From positions 101,907 through 165,906 of the forward strand of contig JBFWOF010000001.1 in assembly GCA_050250665.1 (NCBI GenBank): a stretch of DNA of 64,000 nucleotides. Reading direction: 5' to 3'. The notes under the pieces were generated by a model, which searched no databases, was not told where the DNA came from, and saw only the letters and a program-made list of their open reading frames with translations. Below, piece by piece: positions 32,589 through 40,709 of the stretch (position 1 is its first letter; every line of letters starts with the position of its first letter). The position numbers and the translations under genes were made by a program. This DNA is from JADKFD01 sp050250665 (GTDB lineage: Bacteria > Pseudomonadota > Gammaproteobacteria > Xanthomonadales > SZUA-5).

Positions 32589-33644
32589 ATGAGCATCATC
32601 GGTCATTTGTGCCTGCTGCTGGCTGTGCTGGTCTATCTGATCCCCTGGCTGGGACTGCAGCTGGGCCAGGCCCGGGGCAGCGACACCGGCGCCGGGCTGT
32701 TGTGGTCTTCGGTGTGGTTGGGATTGCCGCTGGGTGCATTGCTGACCGGCGCCTGGATGGTCGTGGTCACTCGCGGCGGCATGGACTGGCTGGCGCGCGA
32801 TCGCGGGCTGCAGTACGTGGCGATACTGTCGGCTGGCCTGGGCTTCACCGTGGTCGTCACCATGGCTTCGGCACTGAGGCTGGAGCCGTCCAGCCAGATT
32901 CCCTGGGCGATGCGTCTGCTGGTGCCATGGGCGGCCTGGGCCTTGCCTGCCGCCATGATGGTTGCGGCGGCGCTGGCACTCAACGGCCCGAGTCATGTTG
33001 CGGTCCAGGCCGGGGTGCGCACGATCTGGCTGATCACCACGGCGCTGTCGGCCCTGGTGGCCGTGGGCTTGTTGATGGAGTTGGGCCAATCACAGCGAGT
33101 TCGGCAGCGGGAGCAGTTGCAGCAGCAGTCGGAAGAGCAGGACCAGCGCGATCGACAGACCCATGACGAAGTCGCCCGGATGCGCCTGCCTGAAGATCTG
33201 TCGCAGCTGCTAAACCACAGCAATGTTTACGAGAATCCGGAGGTGCGCGCCCTGGCCCTGCAGAAACTGGCCGAGCACCCCGATCTGACCGCCGCCGTGG
33301 CTGAGGAGTTGACCCGCGGCCGCGCCTATGAGGCCATCATCTATCTGCAGGGCAATGATCCCCCGCACCCCGAGCAGCTGGATCAGGCCATCGCCATCGG
33401 GATCGATAGGATCGCCGCCGGACTGGCGTCGGACATCCAGCGCACGCACACGCTCTACGCCGAGCAGGGAGAAACCGAAACGCTGCGGATCCTGGATGTG
33501 CTCAAGCGCTATCCGCGGGGACAAGGCGACTATCGCCCAGCCATGCGCCGATTGCGCGCGGCGCTCGACGACCCGCGCCCGAATCAGGTGCCGCTGAAGG
33601 CGCGCGCGCTGCTCGACCGTTGGCTGGCAGCGCATCCGGACTGA
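32589..33644 (+). CDS. Membrane protein of unknown function
   Basis: 351 residues. Five hydrophobic helices lie in the first 170 residues (for example LCLLLAVLVYLIPWLGL, GLPLGALLTGAWMVVVT and IWLITTALSALVAVGLL). A Gln/Glu/Arg-rich coiled stretch (about residues 172-200) links to a cytoplasmic helical domain with NPEVRALALQKLAEHPDL, a HEAT-like look. It starts 3 bases after the deiodinase-like gene and is probably cotranscribed with it. No family is recognised. Confidence 0.78.
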   Translation: MSIIGHLCLLLAVLVYLIPWLGLQLGQARGSDTGAGLLWSSVWLGLPLGALLTGAWMVVVTRGGMDWLARDRGLQYVAILSAGLGFTVVVTMASALRLEPSSQIPWAMRLLVPWAAWALPAAMMVAAALALNGPSHVAVQAGVRTIWLITTALSALVAVGLLMELGQSQRVRQREQLQQQSEEQDQRDRQTHDEVARMRLPEDLSQLLNHSNVYENPEVRALALQKLAEHPDLTAAVAEELTRGRAYEAIIYLQGNDPPHPEQLDQAIAIGIDRIAAGLASDIQRTHTLYAEQGETETLRILDVLKRYPRGQGDYRPAMRRLRAALDDPRPNQVPLKARALLDRWLAAHPD

Positions 33645-33692
33645 TTCGGCGCTCTGGAGTCATTCGCCAGTCAGCCTGACGGTCGCATCACC

Positions 33693-33732
33693 GCGTCACG
33701 TCGCCCGCTGTGCGGGCAACATGACCTGTGAC
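33693..33732. repeat. GTCACGT...GCGGGCAACATGACC repeat (GTAGGTCACGTTG family), partial copy
   Basis: A short decayed copy of the palindromic family seen more fully at 45486-45570 and 59918-60003, lying in the 178-base gap before mutS. Confidence 0.6.
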
Positions 33733-33822
33733 CGGCGTTGCCCGGAATCCACCGCGCACACACGCGGACCGCGAGCCTCTATGCTCTGCTCCCCGCCTTG
33801 ATCCTGTCGTCGCTGATCCTGC

Positions 33823-36573
33823 ATGTCGGACTCGTCGCCTCAGATTCCGGAACACACGCCGCTGATGCGTCAGTACCTGGCGCTGAAGGCGCAGCAGCCG
33901 GATTTGCTGCTGCTGTTCCGCATGGGCGACTTCTACGAGGTCTTCTACGACGACGCCCGGCGGGCCTCCAGCCTGCTCGAGATCACGCTGACCCAGCGCG
34001 GACAGTCCGCCGGCCAGCCGATCCCGATGGCGGGTATTCCGGTGCATGCGCTCGACGGCTATCTGGCCAAGCTGATCAAGCTCGGCGAGGCAGTCGCCAT
34101 CGCCGAGCAGATCGGTGACCCCAAGGAAGCCAAGGGACTGGTCGAACGCCAGATCACACGCATCGTCACCCCGGGCACCGTGGTCGACGACGCCCTGCTC
34201 GATCAGCGCCGCGACAATCTGCTGCTGGCGGTGGCGGTGGGTCAGTCTGTGGGAGCGGGCTCCGCCCGCGAAAGGTCTGCTGCCCCTGTGGGAGCGGGCT
34301 CTGCCCGCGAAGGGACTGACCGCAATCCCGATCGCGGGCAGAGCCCGCTCCCACAGAGCCCGCTCCCGCCGGGTGATGCGCGCGCGCCTCGCCTCGGCCT
34401 GGCCTGGCTTGATCTCGGCTCCGGGCGCATCCGCCTGAGCGAAATCGAGGCCTCGGCGCTGCCATCGGAGATCGCGCGACTGGCGCCGGCCGAAACCCTG
34501 TTCCCGGAGGATCTGAATCCGCCCGAGGGCTGCGAGGCAGGGCTGGTCCGCCATCTGGCGCCCTGGCATTTCGATGCCGACGCCGGACGCCGGGCCGTGA
34601 CCTCGCAATTCGCCGTGCGCGATCTCAGCGGCTTTGGCTGCGAACACCTGGGTCCGGCGCTGGGCGCGGCCGGGGCACTGCTGCAATACGTGCGTGACAC
34701 ACAAAAGGCGGCCCTGCCCCGATTGGCCAGCCTGTCGCTGGAACAGGGCGAGGACTCGCTGCATCTGGACGCTGCCACCCGGCGCCATCTGGAGATCGAG
34801 GAACATCCCTCGGGCCGGCGCGAGCACACGCTCATCGGCATTCTCGACCGCTGCCTGACGCCCATGGGTGCGCGTCTGCTCAGGCGCTGGCTGGCGCGGC
34901 CACTGCGTGACCATGCCGAGCTGCGACGACGCCAGGACGCAATTGAATCGGTGCGCAATCTGGCGCTGATGGAAAGCCTGCGCGAGGCGCTGACGCCGCT
35001 GGGTGATGTCGAACGCATGCTGGGTCGACTGGCGCTTGGCTCGGCCCGACCGCGCGATCTCTCCGGTTTGCGCGATGCACTGGGCGCCTGCCCGGCCATC
35101 GCCGGCATTGCCGAGCAGGGCACGCCCAGCGCGCTGATCGAGTGGGCCCAGGCCTTGCGCGGTCTGGATGAAACCCATGCGCTGCTGCTGCGCGCGATCG
35201 TGTCCGAGCCGCCGGTGATCATGCGCGACGGCGGCGCCATTGCGCCCGGCTTTGACGCCGAACTGGATGAGCTGCGGGCACTGTCAGCCGGCGCCGATGA
35301 GTACCTCGTCGACCTGGAACGACGCGAGCGCGAGGCCACCGGCATCAGCAATCTGCGCGTGGCTTACAACAAGGTCCACGGCTTCTATCTGGAAGTCACG
35401 CGCTCGCACCTGGATCGGGTGCCGCCGCGCTGGTCGCGGCGACAGACCCTGAAAGGCGCCGAACGCTACATCACCGAGGAACTGAAGACCTACGAGGACA
35501 AAGTGCTCGGCAGCCGCGAGCGCGCGCTGATGCGCGAACGCGGGCTCTACGAGGAACTGATCGCGACGCTGCAGACCCAGCTCGACACCTTGCGGGCGGC
35601 AGCCGATGCACTCGCCCATCTGGATGTGGTCGCGGCATTGGCTGATGGCGCCGAGCGCTGGAACTGGGTGCGGCCGGCGCTGTGCGCGGAGCGTGTGCTG
35701 AAGATCGAAAACGGCCGCCATCCGGTGGTCGAGATCGTGCGCCGCGAGCCCTTCGAGCCCAATGACCTGGATCTGCACGACGATCGCCGCATGCTGGTGA
35801 TCACCGGTCCGAACATGGGCGGCAAGAGCACCTACATGCGCCAGAACGCATTGATCGTGCTGCTGGCGCATATCGGCAGTTGCGTACCGGCGAGCAGCGC
35901 CCGCATCGGGCCGATCGATCGCATCTTCACCCGCATCGGCGCTGGCGACGACCTGGCCCGCGGACAATCGACCTTCATGGTCGAGATGAGCGAAACCGCC
36001 CGTATCCTGCACAATGCCAGCGAGCACTCGCTGGTGCTGATGGACGAAATCGGCCGCGGCACCAGCACCTACGACGGCCTGGCCATCGCCCGCGCCTGTG
36101 CCATCGAACTGGCCGAGCGCAATCGCGCCTACACCCTGTTCGCCACCCATTATTTCGAGCTGACCGAACTCGCCGATGAATGCGAGGGGGTAGCCAATGT
36201 GCACCTGGACGCGGTCGAGCACAGCCACGCGCTGGTGTTCCTGCATGCGGTCAAACCGGGCCCGGCCAATCGCAGTTTCGGCCTGCAGGTGGCGGCGCTG
36301 GCCGGGTTGCCCGGAAGCGTGCTCAAGCGCGCCGAGGCCGTGCTGCGGGGGCTGGAGGAAGGGGCACGGGGAGCGGCGCAGCCTGCCGGGACCCGGGACC
36401 CGGGACCCGGAACCCGTGAAAGCAGCGCCAGCCCGATGGCAAAGCCGGCGCAGTTCGATCTGTTTGCGGCGCCGTCGCCCGCGCTGGATGCCCTGCGCGA
36501 AATCGATCCGGATATGCTGACGCCACGCCAGGCATTGGATCTGCTGTACAGACTGAAATCACTGGCGGGATGA
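33823..36573 (+). CDS. mutS: DNA mismatch repair protein MutS (with in-frame repeat insertions)
   Basis: 916 residues against about 855 in Escherichia coli. The mismatch-reading motif GDFYEVF (about residue 36), Walker A GPNMGGKSTYMRQ (about 662), MSETARILHNA, the Walker B segment LVLMDEIGRGTSTYDG and FATHYFELTEL are intact. The C-terminal QFDLF matches a beta-clamp-binding motif. Two regions are unusual: residues about 142-184 are encoded by repeated GTGGGAGCGGGCT elements, and about 855-867 by GGGACCC repeats in the linker before QFDLF. Both keep the frame. The core looks functional. No good ribosome site is visible before the ATG. Confidence 0.95.
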   Translation: MSDSSPQIPEHTPLMRQYLALKAQQPDLLLLFRMGDFYEVFYDDARRASSLLEITLTQRGQSAGQPIPMAGIPVHALDGYLAKLIKLGEAVAIAEQIGDPKEAKGLVERQITRIVTPGTVVDDALLDQRRDNLLLAVAVGQSVGAGSARERSAAPVGAGSAREGTDRNPDRGQSPLPQSPLPPGDARAPRLGLAWLDLGSGRIRLSEIEASALPSEIARLAPAETLFPEDLNPPEGCEAGLVRHLAPWHFDADAGRRAVTSQFAVRDLSGFGCEHLGPALGAAGALLQYVRDTQKAALPRLASLSLEQGEDSLHLDAATRRHLEIEEHPSGRREHTLIGILDRCLTPMGARLLRRWLARPLRDHAELRRRQDAIESVRNLALMESLREALTPLGDVERMLGRLALGSARPRDLSGLRDALGACPAIAGIAEQGTPSALIEWAQALRGLDETHALLLRAIVSEPPVIMRDGGAIAPGFDAELDELRALSAGADEYLVDLERREREATGISNLRVAYNKVHGFYLEVTRSHLDRVPPRWSRRQTLKGAERYITEELKTYEDKVLGSRERALMRERGLYEELIATLQTQLDTLRAAADALAHLDVVAALADGAERWNWVRPALCAERVLKIENGRHPVVEIVRREPFEPNDLDLHDDRRMLVITGPNMGGKSTYMRQNALIVLLAHIGSCVPASSARIGPIDRIFTRIGAGDDLARGQSTFMVEMSETARILHNASEHSLVLMDEIGRGTSTYDGLAIARACAIELAERNRAYTLFATHYFELTELADECEGVANVHLDAVEHSHALVFLHAVKPGPANRSFGLQVAALAGLPGSVLKRAEAVLRGLEEGARGAAQPAGTRDPGPGTRESSASPMAKPAQFDLFAAPSPALDALREIDPDMLTPRQALDLLYRLKSLAG
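34249..34370. repeat. GTGGGAGCGGGCTCTGCCCGCGAA repeat cluster inside mutS
   Basis: Two direct copies (34249-34273 and 34288-34312) are followed by an inverted copy (34332-34354) and a partial inverted copy (34355-34370). Core GTGGGAGCGGGCT. The cluster adds about 41 codons to mutS without a stop or frameshift. Confidence 0.9.
36386..36420. repeat. GGGACCC minirepeat inside the mutS 3' region
   Basis: Three to four tandem units of GGGACCC / GGGACCCGGAACCC, encoding AGTRDPGPGTRE. The same kind of repeat is in thrC at 61898-61935. Confidence 0.8.
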
Positions 36574-37033
36574 GGGCGGGGTGCGACTTCTGCTGCGGAT
36601 GACGCCGCGACTAGCGGGCGTTTCGGTCGTGTTGAACCTGGAAGCCCAGGGTCCGGGTCAGGCCTGCCGGCATCATGGCGAGACACCAGTTTCAGCCCGA
36701 CACCGCCGAAGGACCATGAATCCCGAGCTGGCTCGTAGGAGCGACCTCGCGTCGCGACCCGCCAGCCGCACGACCGCAGCAGCGGTCGCGCCGCAAGGGC
36801 ACTCCTACTGGTAAACAAAACCGGCGCTGTACTCGCGATGACGCCATCTCTTGTGGTTCCAGGCAGGTCTGGACCTGGCAAGACCGTGAATTGCGCAAGC
36901 CTTTCCCCTGCCCCGTGCCCCGTGCCCCGTGCACCCTCCGTGCCCCCTGTCCCCTGCCCCGCATGCCGCAAAGGCGCAGCCTGCACGCCAATTCGGGTAG
37001 CCTTCGCCCGTTTTCTCTCGAGGTCTCCCGCTG
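36574..37033. repeat. 460-base repeat-rich gap after mutS
   Basis: It contains an inverted pair of the GTAGGAGCGACC...GTCGCGACC element (36735-36759 and 36784-36808; also at 3212-3376) and a low-complexity run of CCCCGTG/CCCCTG units at about 36902-36963. No gene or tRNA is seen. The end of the gap supplies the leader of the next gene. Confidence 0.75.
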
Positions 37034-37438
37034 ATGTCGGCTACACGTGCACTGATCTTGCTAGTTGCCGGGGCTTTTCTCGGCTCGCTCACCAGTTTTA
37101 TCGCGGCTGGCGCGATGCAGCAGCGGCATGCCGTGCCGAAAGGAACGATGGCGCTGATGCAGTACCACTATTCCCAGGCACGCCGGGATGCCAGCTCCAA
37201 CACCTGCGATGCTCCTGGGGCATTGCATCACGTTGGGCGCTTGCGGATGCTGGCCGAGGACGCCTCTGCAATCTTTGCACCCGTGGGCTATGTCGACGCC
37301 ACTTTCGAGCGCAGGCGCCAGGCTTTCCTGGCCGAAGTCGACAAGGGCATCGCTGCGGGAGCTGATTGCGCCGGTATCGGCACAGCTCTGAAACAGATCA
37401 ACGACGCCTGCGCAGCCTGTCATCACGAGACCCGTTGA
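37034..37438 (+). CDS. Class II cytochrome c (cytochrome c'-like), membrane-anchored or secreted
   Basis: 134 residues. A signal or anchor helix (ALILLVAGAFLGSLTSFIAAG) is followed by an all-helical domain with a single haem site CAACH four residues from the end, the C-terminal placement characteristic of cytochrome c' and relatives. Two further cysteines (SSNTCDAP and GADCAG) are unusual and could form a disulfide. It is periplasmic and binds one haem c; electron transfer or nitric-oxide binding is possible. A second cytochrome of this class is at 38568, with an FHA-GGDEF gene between. Confidence 0.8.
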   Translation: MSATRALILLVAGAFLGSLTSFIAAGAMQQRHAVPKGTMALMQYHYSQARRDASSNTCDAPGALHHVGRLRMLAEDASAIFAPVGYVDATFERRRQAFLAEVDKGIAAGADCAGIGTALKQINDACAACHHETR

Positions 37439-37526
37439 TCTCAGAACCCTGGTTGCCGAATCCGGGCTTTGCAACGCCGACGGCGCACTGGGATAGACTT
37501 GCCCCAGCCTGATTGACTCGAACTGC

Positions 37527-38411
37527 GTGCGCAAGAATTCTTCCAACACCGATCGCGCGACCGTCATGGCCGGGCCGGACGGCGAAGCTCTGGAGCGGCC
37601 ACCCCGGCTTATCGTCGTCAGTGGCGTCTTTCTCGGACAGGAACTGGAGCTCGGCACCGAGCCGGTGATCATCGGCCGCGCCAATGAGGCCACGCTGAGC
37701 CTGCAGCATCCCAGTGTTTCCCGCAGCCACTGCCGGGTCTGGCGCGAGGGCGAGCGTTTCTTCATCGAAGATCTGGGATCCACCAACAAGACCTACCTCA
37801 ACGGCCAGGCAGTCATGCGCGCCGAGCTGAGCGACAGCGACCAGATCGGTGTGGGCAATCACGCCCTGAAGTTCTTCCGTGGCGCCAGCGCTGAATCGCG
37901 CTATCACCAGGAACTGATCGATCTGGCGGTTCATGATGGCCTGACCGGTTTCTACAACCGACGGCATTTCCGCATGCTGCTGGATGAGCACGTCGGCAGG
38001 GCTCGAACCGGCACTGCGCTGTCGGTCCTGATCGTCGATCTCGATCACTTCAAGCAGATCAATGATCACTTTGGTCATCTGGTCGGAGATCAGGTCATCG
38101 CCAGCGTATCGCAGCTGATCCGGGATCTGGCCGGCGTCAATTGCCAGCTCGGACGGCTGGGCGGTGAAGAATTTGCCGTGGCCATGGCCAACGGCAGCCC
38201 GATGCAGGCCCGCGAGTTTGCCGAGAGCATCCGTGCCAGGGTGGCCCAGCATCGCTTCGATGTGCATGGGGAAGCGCAGCAGATTTCGGCCAGCGTAGGC
38301 ATCGCCAACTGGGACGAGAGCATGCACACCAGCGCCGATTTGCTGCGCCTGGCAGACGATCGCCTCTACCAGGCCAAGGCCAAGGGTCGCAATCGGGTCG
38401 AGTTCGAGTAG
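37527..38411 (+). CDS. FHA-GGDEF diguanylate cyclase
   Basis: 294 residues. An FHA domain (about 28-115) shows IIGRANEATLSLQHPSVSRSHC and LGSTNKTYLNG, the phosphothreonine-recognition residues. The GGDEF domain follows with DGLTGFYNRRHF, DLDHFKQINDHFGH and the active site GRLGGEEFA (about residue 212). The RxxD inhibitory site normally five residues upstream is absent (NCQL there), so product inhibition may be missing. It would make c-di-GMP in response to a phosphorylated partner. The GTG at 37527 is used; an ATG at 37566 is also possible. Confidence 0.9.
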   Translation: MRKNSSNTDRATVMAGPDGEALERPPRLIVVSGVFLGQELELGTEPVIIGRANEATLSLQHPSVSRSHCRVWREGERFFIEDLGSTNKTYLNGQAVMRAELSDSDQIGVGNHALKFFRGASAESRYHQELIDLAVHDGLTGFYNRRHFRMLLDEHVGRARTGTALSVLIVDLDHFKQINDHFGHLVGDQVIASVSQLIRDLAGVNCQLGRLGGEEFAVAMANGSPMQAREFAESIRARVAQHRFDVHGEAQQISASVGIANWDESMHTSADLLRLADDRLYQAKAKGRNRVEFE

Positions 38412-38414
38412 AGC

Positions 38415-38520
38415 ATCTTAACGAGGGCGAGTGGGCGCGAAGAAGCGCAAAGCTCGCGATGCCTTTGCTTTTGCGCGCCCTCGTGCCCACTAGCCCTCGC
38501 GGCACCTCGCCCTCCCGCCC
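38415..38520. repeat. Imperfect inverted repeat with GCCCTCG units
   Basis: CGAGGGCGAGTGGGCGCG (38424 on) is matched by CGCGCCCTCGTGCCCACT further on, followed by repeated GCCCTCG/GCCCTCC units. It may act as a terminator for the GGDEF gene. Confidence 0.5.
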
Positions 38521-38567
38521 TCGTGTCAGGTTAGACTTTGCCCCCTACCCTAGGATGGAGCGACTCG

Positions 38568-39017
38568 ATGCGCCTTGCCTTGCTGTCTTTGTCTTTGTGT
38601 GTCTCGTTGCTGTCCACCGCTGCGGTGGCCCAGACCAAGCCTGAGGATGCGATCAAGTATCGGCGCTCGGCATACACGGTGTTGCTGTGGAACTGGATGC
38701 CGATGAACGCCATGGTGCGCGGCCGGATCGCTTTCGATGCGGCCGAATTCGCCCGTAGGGCCGAGCGCGTGGCGGCACTGGCACCGCAATTGCTGGAGGG
38801 ATTCCCGGAGGGCTCTCACGAGGGTGCCACCACCGACGCAAAGCCTTCCATCTGGACCAACTTCGATGATTTCAGCGCCAAGATGAAGGATCTGGAGCGC
38901 GAAACAGCAGCACTGGCGAGCATTGCCAAGGGCGGAGACCAGGCTGCCATCCAGGAACAGTTTGCCAAGACCGGTGGCGCCTGCAAGGCCTGCCACGACG
39001 AATACAAGGCGGACTGA
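38568..39017 (+). CDS. Cytochrome c' (class II cytochrome c)
   Basis: 149 residues. A signal peptide (MRLALLSLSLCVSLLSTAAVAQ) precedes a four-helix-bundle domain with KYRRSAYTVLLWNWMPMNAM at the N-terminus and the haem motif GACKACHDEYKAD at the very end, exactly the class II layout. The protein is periplasmic and binds one pentacoordinate-type haem in relatives. Family members bind nitric oxide or shuttle electrons. GGATGGAG precedes the ATG. Confidence 0.92.
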   Translation: MRLALLSLSLCVSLLSTAAVAQTKPEDAIKYRRSAYTVLLWNWMPMNAMVRGRIAFDAAEFARRAERVAALAPQLLEGFPEGSHEGATTDAKPSIWTNFDDFSAKMKDLERETAALASIAKGGDQAAIQEQFAKTGGACKACHDEYKAD

Positions 39018-39089
39018 ACCTCTGCGCGGCGCCCCCTGGCGCCGCCTGCCAGCTGCCGTGACTTCCGACCTGCTTGCTCTGCGGTCAAT

Positions 39090-39115
39090 TGGTGTTATAG
39101 TTTACTACAACACCA
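39090..39115 (+). promoter_or_regulatory. YtrA-type GntR operator overlapping a promoter
   Basis: GGTG (39091-39094) and CACC (39111-39114) are exactly 16 bases apart inside a near-perfect dyad TGGTGTTATAGT-TT-ACTACAACACCA. A promoter with -35 TTGCTC (39074-39079), 16-base spacer and -10 TATAGT (39096-39101) overlaps it. The site lies 32 bases upstream of the first gene of the GntR-ABC operon, so autorepression is inferred. Confidence 0.85.
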
Positions 39116-39146
39116 GTGCATCGAACTGGCGATCGCGGAGTACACC

Positions 39147-39494
39147 ATGGGCAGAAGAATCAGCTCGAACCTCATTCTGATCGCGATGATCAGCGCCTGC
39201 ATGGGCGCAGTGGCCGGCGCGGGCGAACCTGATCGGGGCGCCGATATGTCGGCGGTGGCTGTCACCACCAGCTTGCCGGAGTCCGCGGAAGGACTGGCCG
39301 CCACCCTTTTGCTGGCCGATTCACGCCCGGATCTGGCAGACAGCTCGGCCGGCCTTTTTGCAGCGAGTTCGAGCACGCAAGGCAAGTCTATCGCCGAGCG
39401 CGCCCTCGACGATGCCGCGCACAGCGCCGGCGCCGTCGCCAACGAACTGGAGATGCCCTTCTTTTCCTTCGGCGGCAGCGCGAGCACGGAGTAA
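39147..39494 (+). CDS. Small secreted hypothetical protein leading the GntR-ABC operon
   Basis: 115 residues with a signal peptide (LILIAMISACMGAVAGAG; the Cys is not followed by a clear lipobox end). The mature part is Ala/Ser-rich and acidic with no recognised domain. GGAGTACACC before the ATG is a good ribosome site. It directly follows the GntR operator and precedes gntR by 4 bases, so it is the first cistron of the operon. Its role is unknown; a sensing or accessory role to the transporter is only a guess. Confidence 0.75.
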   Translation: MGRRISSNLILIAMISACMGAVAGAGEPDRGADMSAVAVTTSLPESAEGLAATLLLADSRPDLADSSAGLFAASSSTQGKSIAERALDDAAHSAGAVANELEMPFFSFGGSASTE

Positions 39495-39498
39495 GCCC

Positions 39499-39855
39499 AT
39501 GGTCCATGTCTGGAACGATGCCGTTCCCATCTACCGGCAGCTGCGCGATCGGGTGGTGGCGATGATTCTCGATGGGGAACTCAAGGAAGGCGAAGCCGTG
39601 CCCTCGGTGCGCCAGGTGGCGGTGGACTTCCAGATCAACCCGCTCACCGTGTCCAAGTCCTATCAGGAACTGGTGGATGAGGATCTGCTGGAGAAGCGCC
39701 GCGGACTCGGTCTGTTTGTGCGCGACGGCGCCCGCGATCGGCTGCTGGATCTCGAACGCCAGCGCTTCCTGAGCGACGAATGGCCGATGCTGAAAGCGCG
39801 TCTGGCCCGAATGAATCTGGATATCAGCAAGTTACTGACGACGGGGGATGCATGA
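39499..39855 (+). CDS. GntR-family transcriptional regulator, YtrA subfamily
   Basis: 118 residues, the short form typical of YtrA regulators (winged helix plus a brief dimerisation tail, no large ligand domain). The helix-turn-helix runs about residues 10-75, with IYRQLRDRVVAMILDG, VPSVRQVAVDFQINPLTVSKSYQELV and LLEKRRGLGLFV. Its stop overlaps the ABC ATPase start (ATGA). It probably binds the dyad at 39090-39115 and controls its own operon; such repressors often answer to cell-envelope antibiotics. Confidence 0.93.
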   Translation: MVHVWNDAVPIYRQLRDRVVAMILDGELKEGEAVPSVRQVAVDFQINPLTVSKSYQELVDEDLLEKRRGLGLFVRDGARDRLLDLERQRFLSDEWPMLKARLARMNLDISKLLTTGDA

Positions 39856-40709
39856 ACGCGGTGATCGAGTCGGTTGGACTGAGCAAGAAATACAAGGACA
39901 AGCAGGCGCTTGACCATTGCGACTTCCGCATCGAAGCTGGCCGTATCGTCGGACTGATCGGTCCCAACGGTGCCGGCAAGACCACGGCCCTGAAGGCGAT
40001 TCTGGGTCTGACCAACTATGACGGCCGCCTGTCGGTCCTCGGTTTCGACCCCTTCTCGCAGCGCAGCAAATTGATGGAGGAAGTCTGCTTCATTGCCGAC
40101 GTCGCCATCCTGCCACGCTGGATCCGGGTGCGCGAGGCGATCAGCTACGTAGAAGGCGTGCACGCCCGATTCGATCGGGCCAAGTGCGAGCGCTTTCTGG
40201 CCGCCACCCAGATCAAGACGCACAGCCGCGTGCGCGAACTCAGCAAGGGCATGATTGCCCAGTTGCATCTGGCGCTGGTGATGGCCATCGATGCGCGCCT
40301 GCTGATCCTCGACGAACCCACCCTGGGTCTGGACATTCTCTACCGGCGGCGTTTCTACGAGCAGTTGCTGAACGACTATTTCGACGAGACCCGGACCATT
40401 CTGGTCACTACCCACCAGGTGGAGGAAATCGAGCACATCCTGACTGATCTGCTGTTCATCAAGGACGGCAAGATCGCCCTGTCCGCCACCATGGACGACG
40501 TGGCCGAGCGCTACATCCAGGTGCTGGTGGGCAGCGACAAGATCGAGGCGGCCCGAGCGCAAAAGCCCATCGCCGAACGCAAGATGCTGGGCAAGAGCGC
40601 CTTTCTGTTCGATGGCTTGTCGCGCGAGGGCGCCCGCGAACTGGGCGAGGTGCATCAGGTGGGCGTGGCAGATCTGTTTGTGGCCGTGATGGGTGGAGGT
40701 GCAGCGTGA
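39852..40709 (+). CDS. ABC transporter ATP-binding protein
   Basis: 285 residues. Walker A GPNGAGKTT (about residue 37), signature ELSKGMIAQL, Walker B LLILDEPTLGLD (about 150) and the switch His in LVTTHQVEE are all present. The Q-loop position holds a variant (VCFIADVA). The C-terminal 70 residues extend past the nucleotide-binding domain as in YtrB/CcmA-like exporters. It is translationally coupled to gntR before it and the permease after it (GTGA overlap). Confidence 0.94.
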   Translation: MNAVIESVGLSKKYKDKQALDHCDFRIEAGRIVGLIGPNGAGKTTALKAILGLTNYDGRLSVLGFDPFSQRSKLMEEVCFIADVAILPRWIRVREAISYVEGVHARFDRAKCERFLAATQIKTHSRVRELSKGMIAQLHLALVMAIDARLLILDEPTLGLDILYRRRFYEQLLNDYFDETRTILVTTHQVEEIEHILTDLLFIKDGKIALSATMDDVAERYIQVLVGSDKIEAARAQKPIAERKMLGKSAFLFDGLSREGARELGEVHQVGVADLFVAVMGGGAA

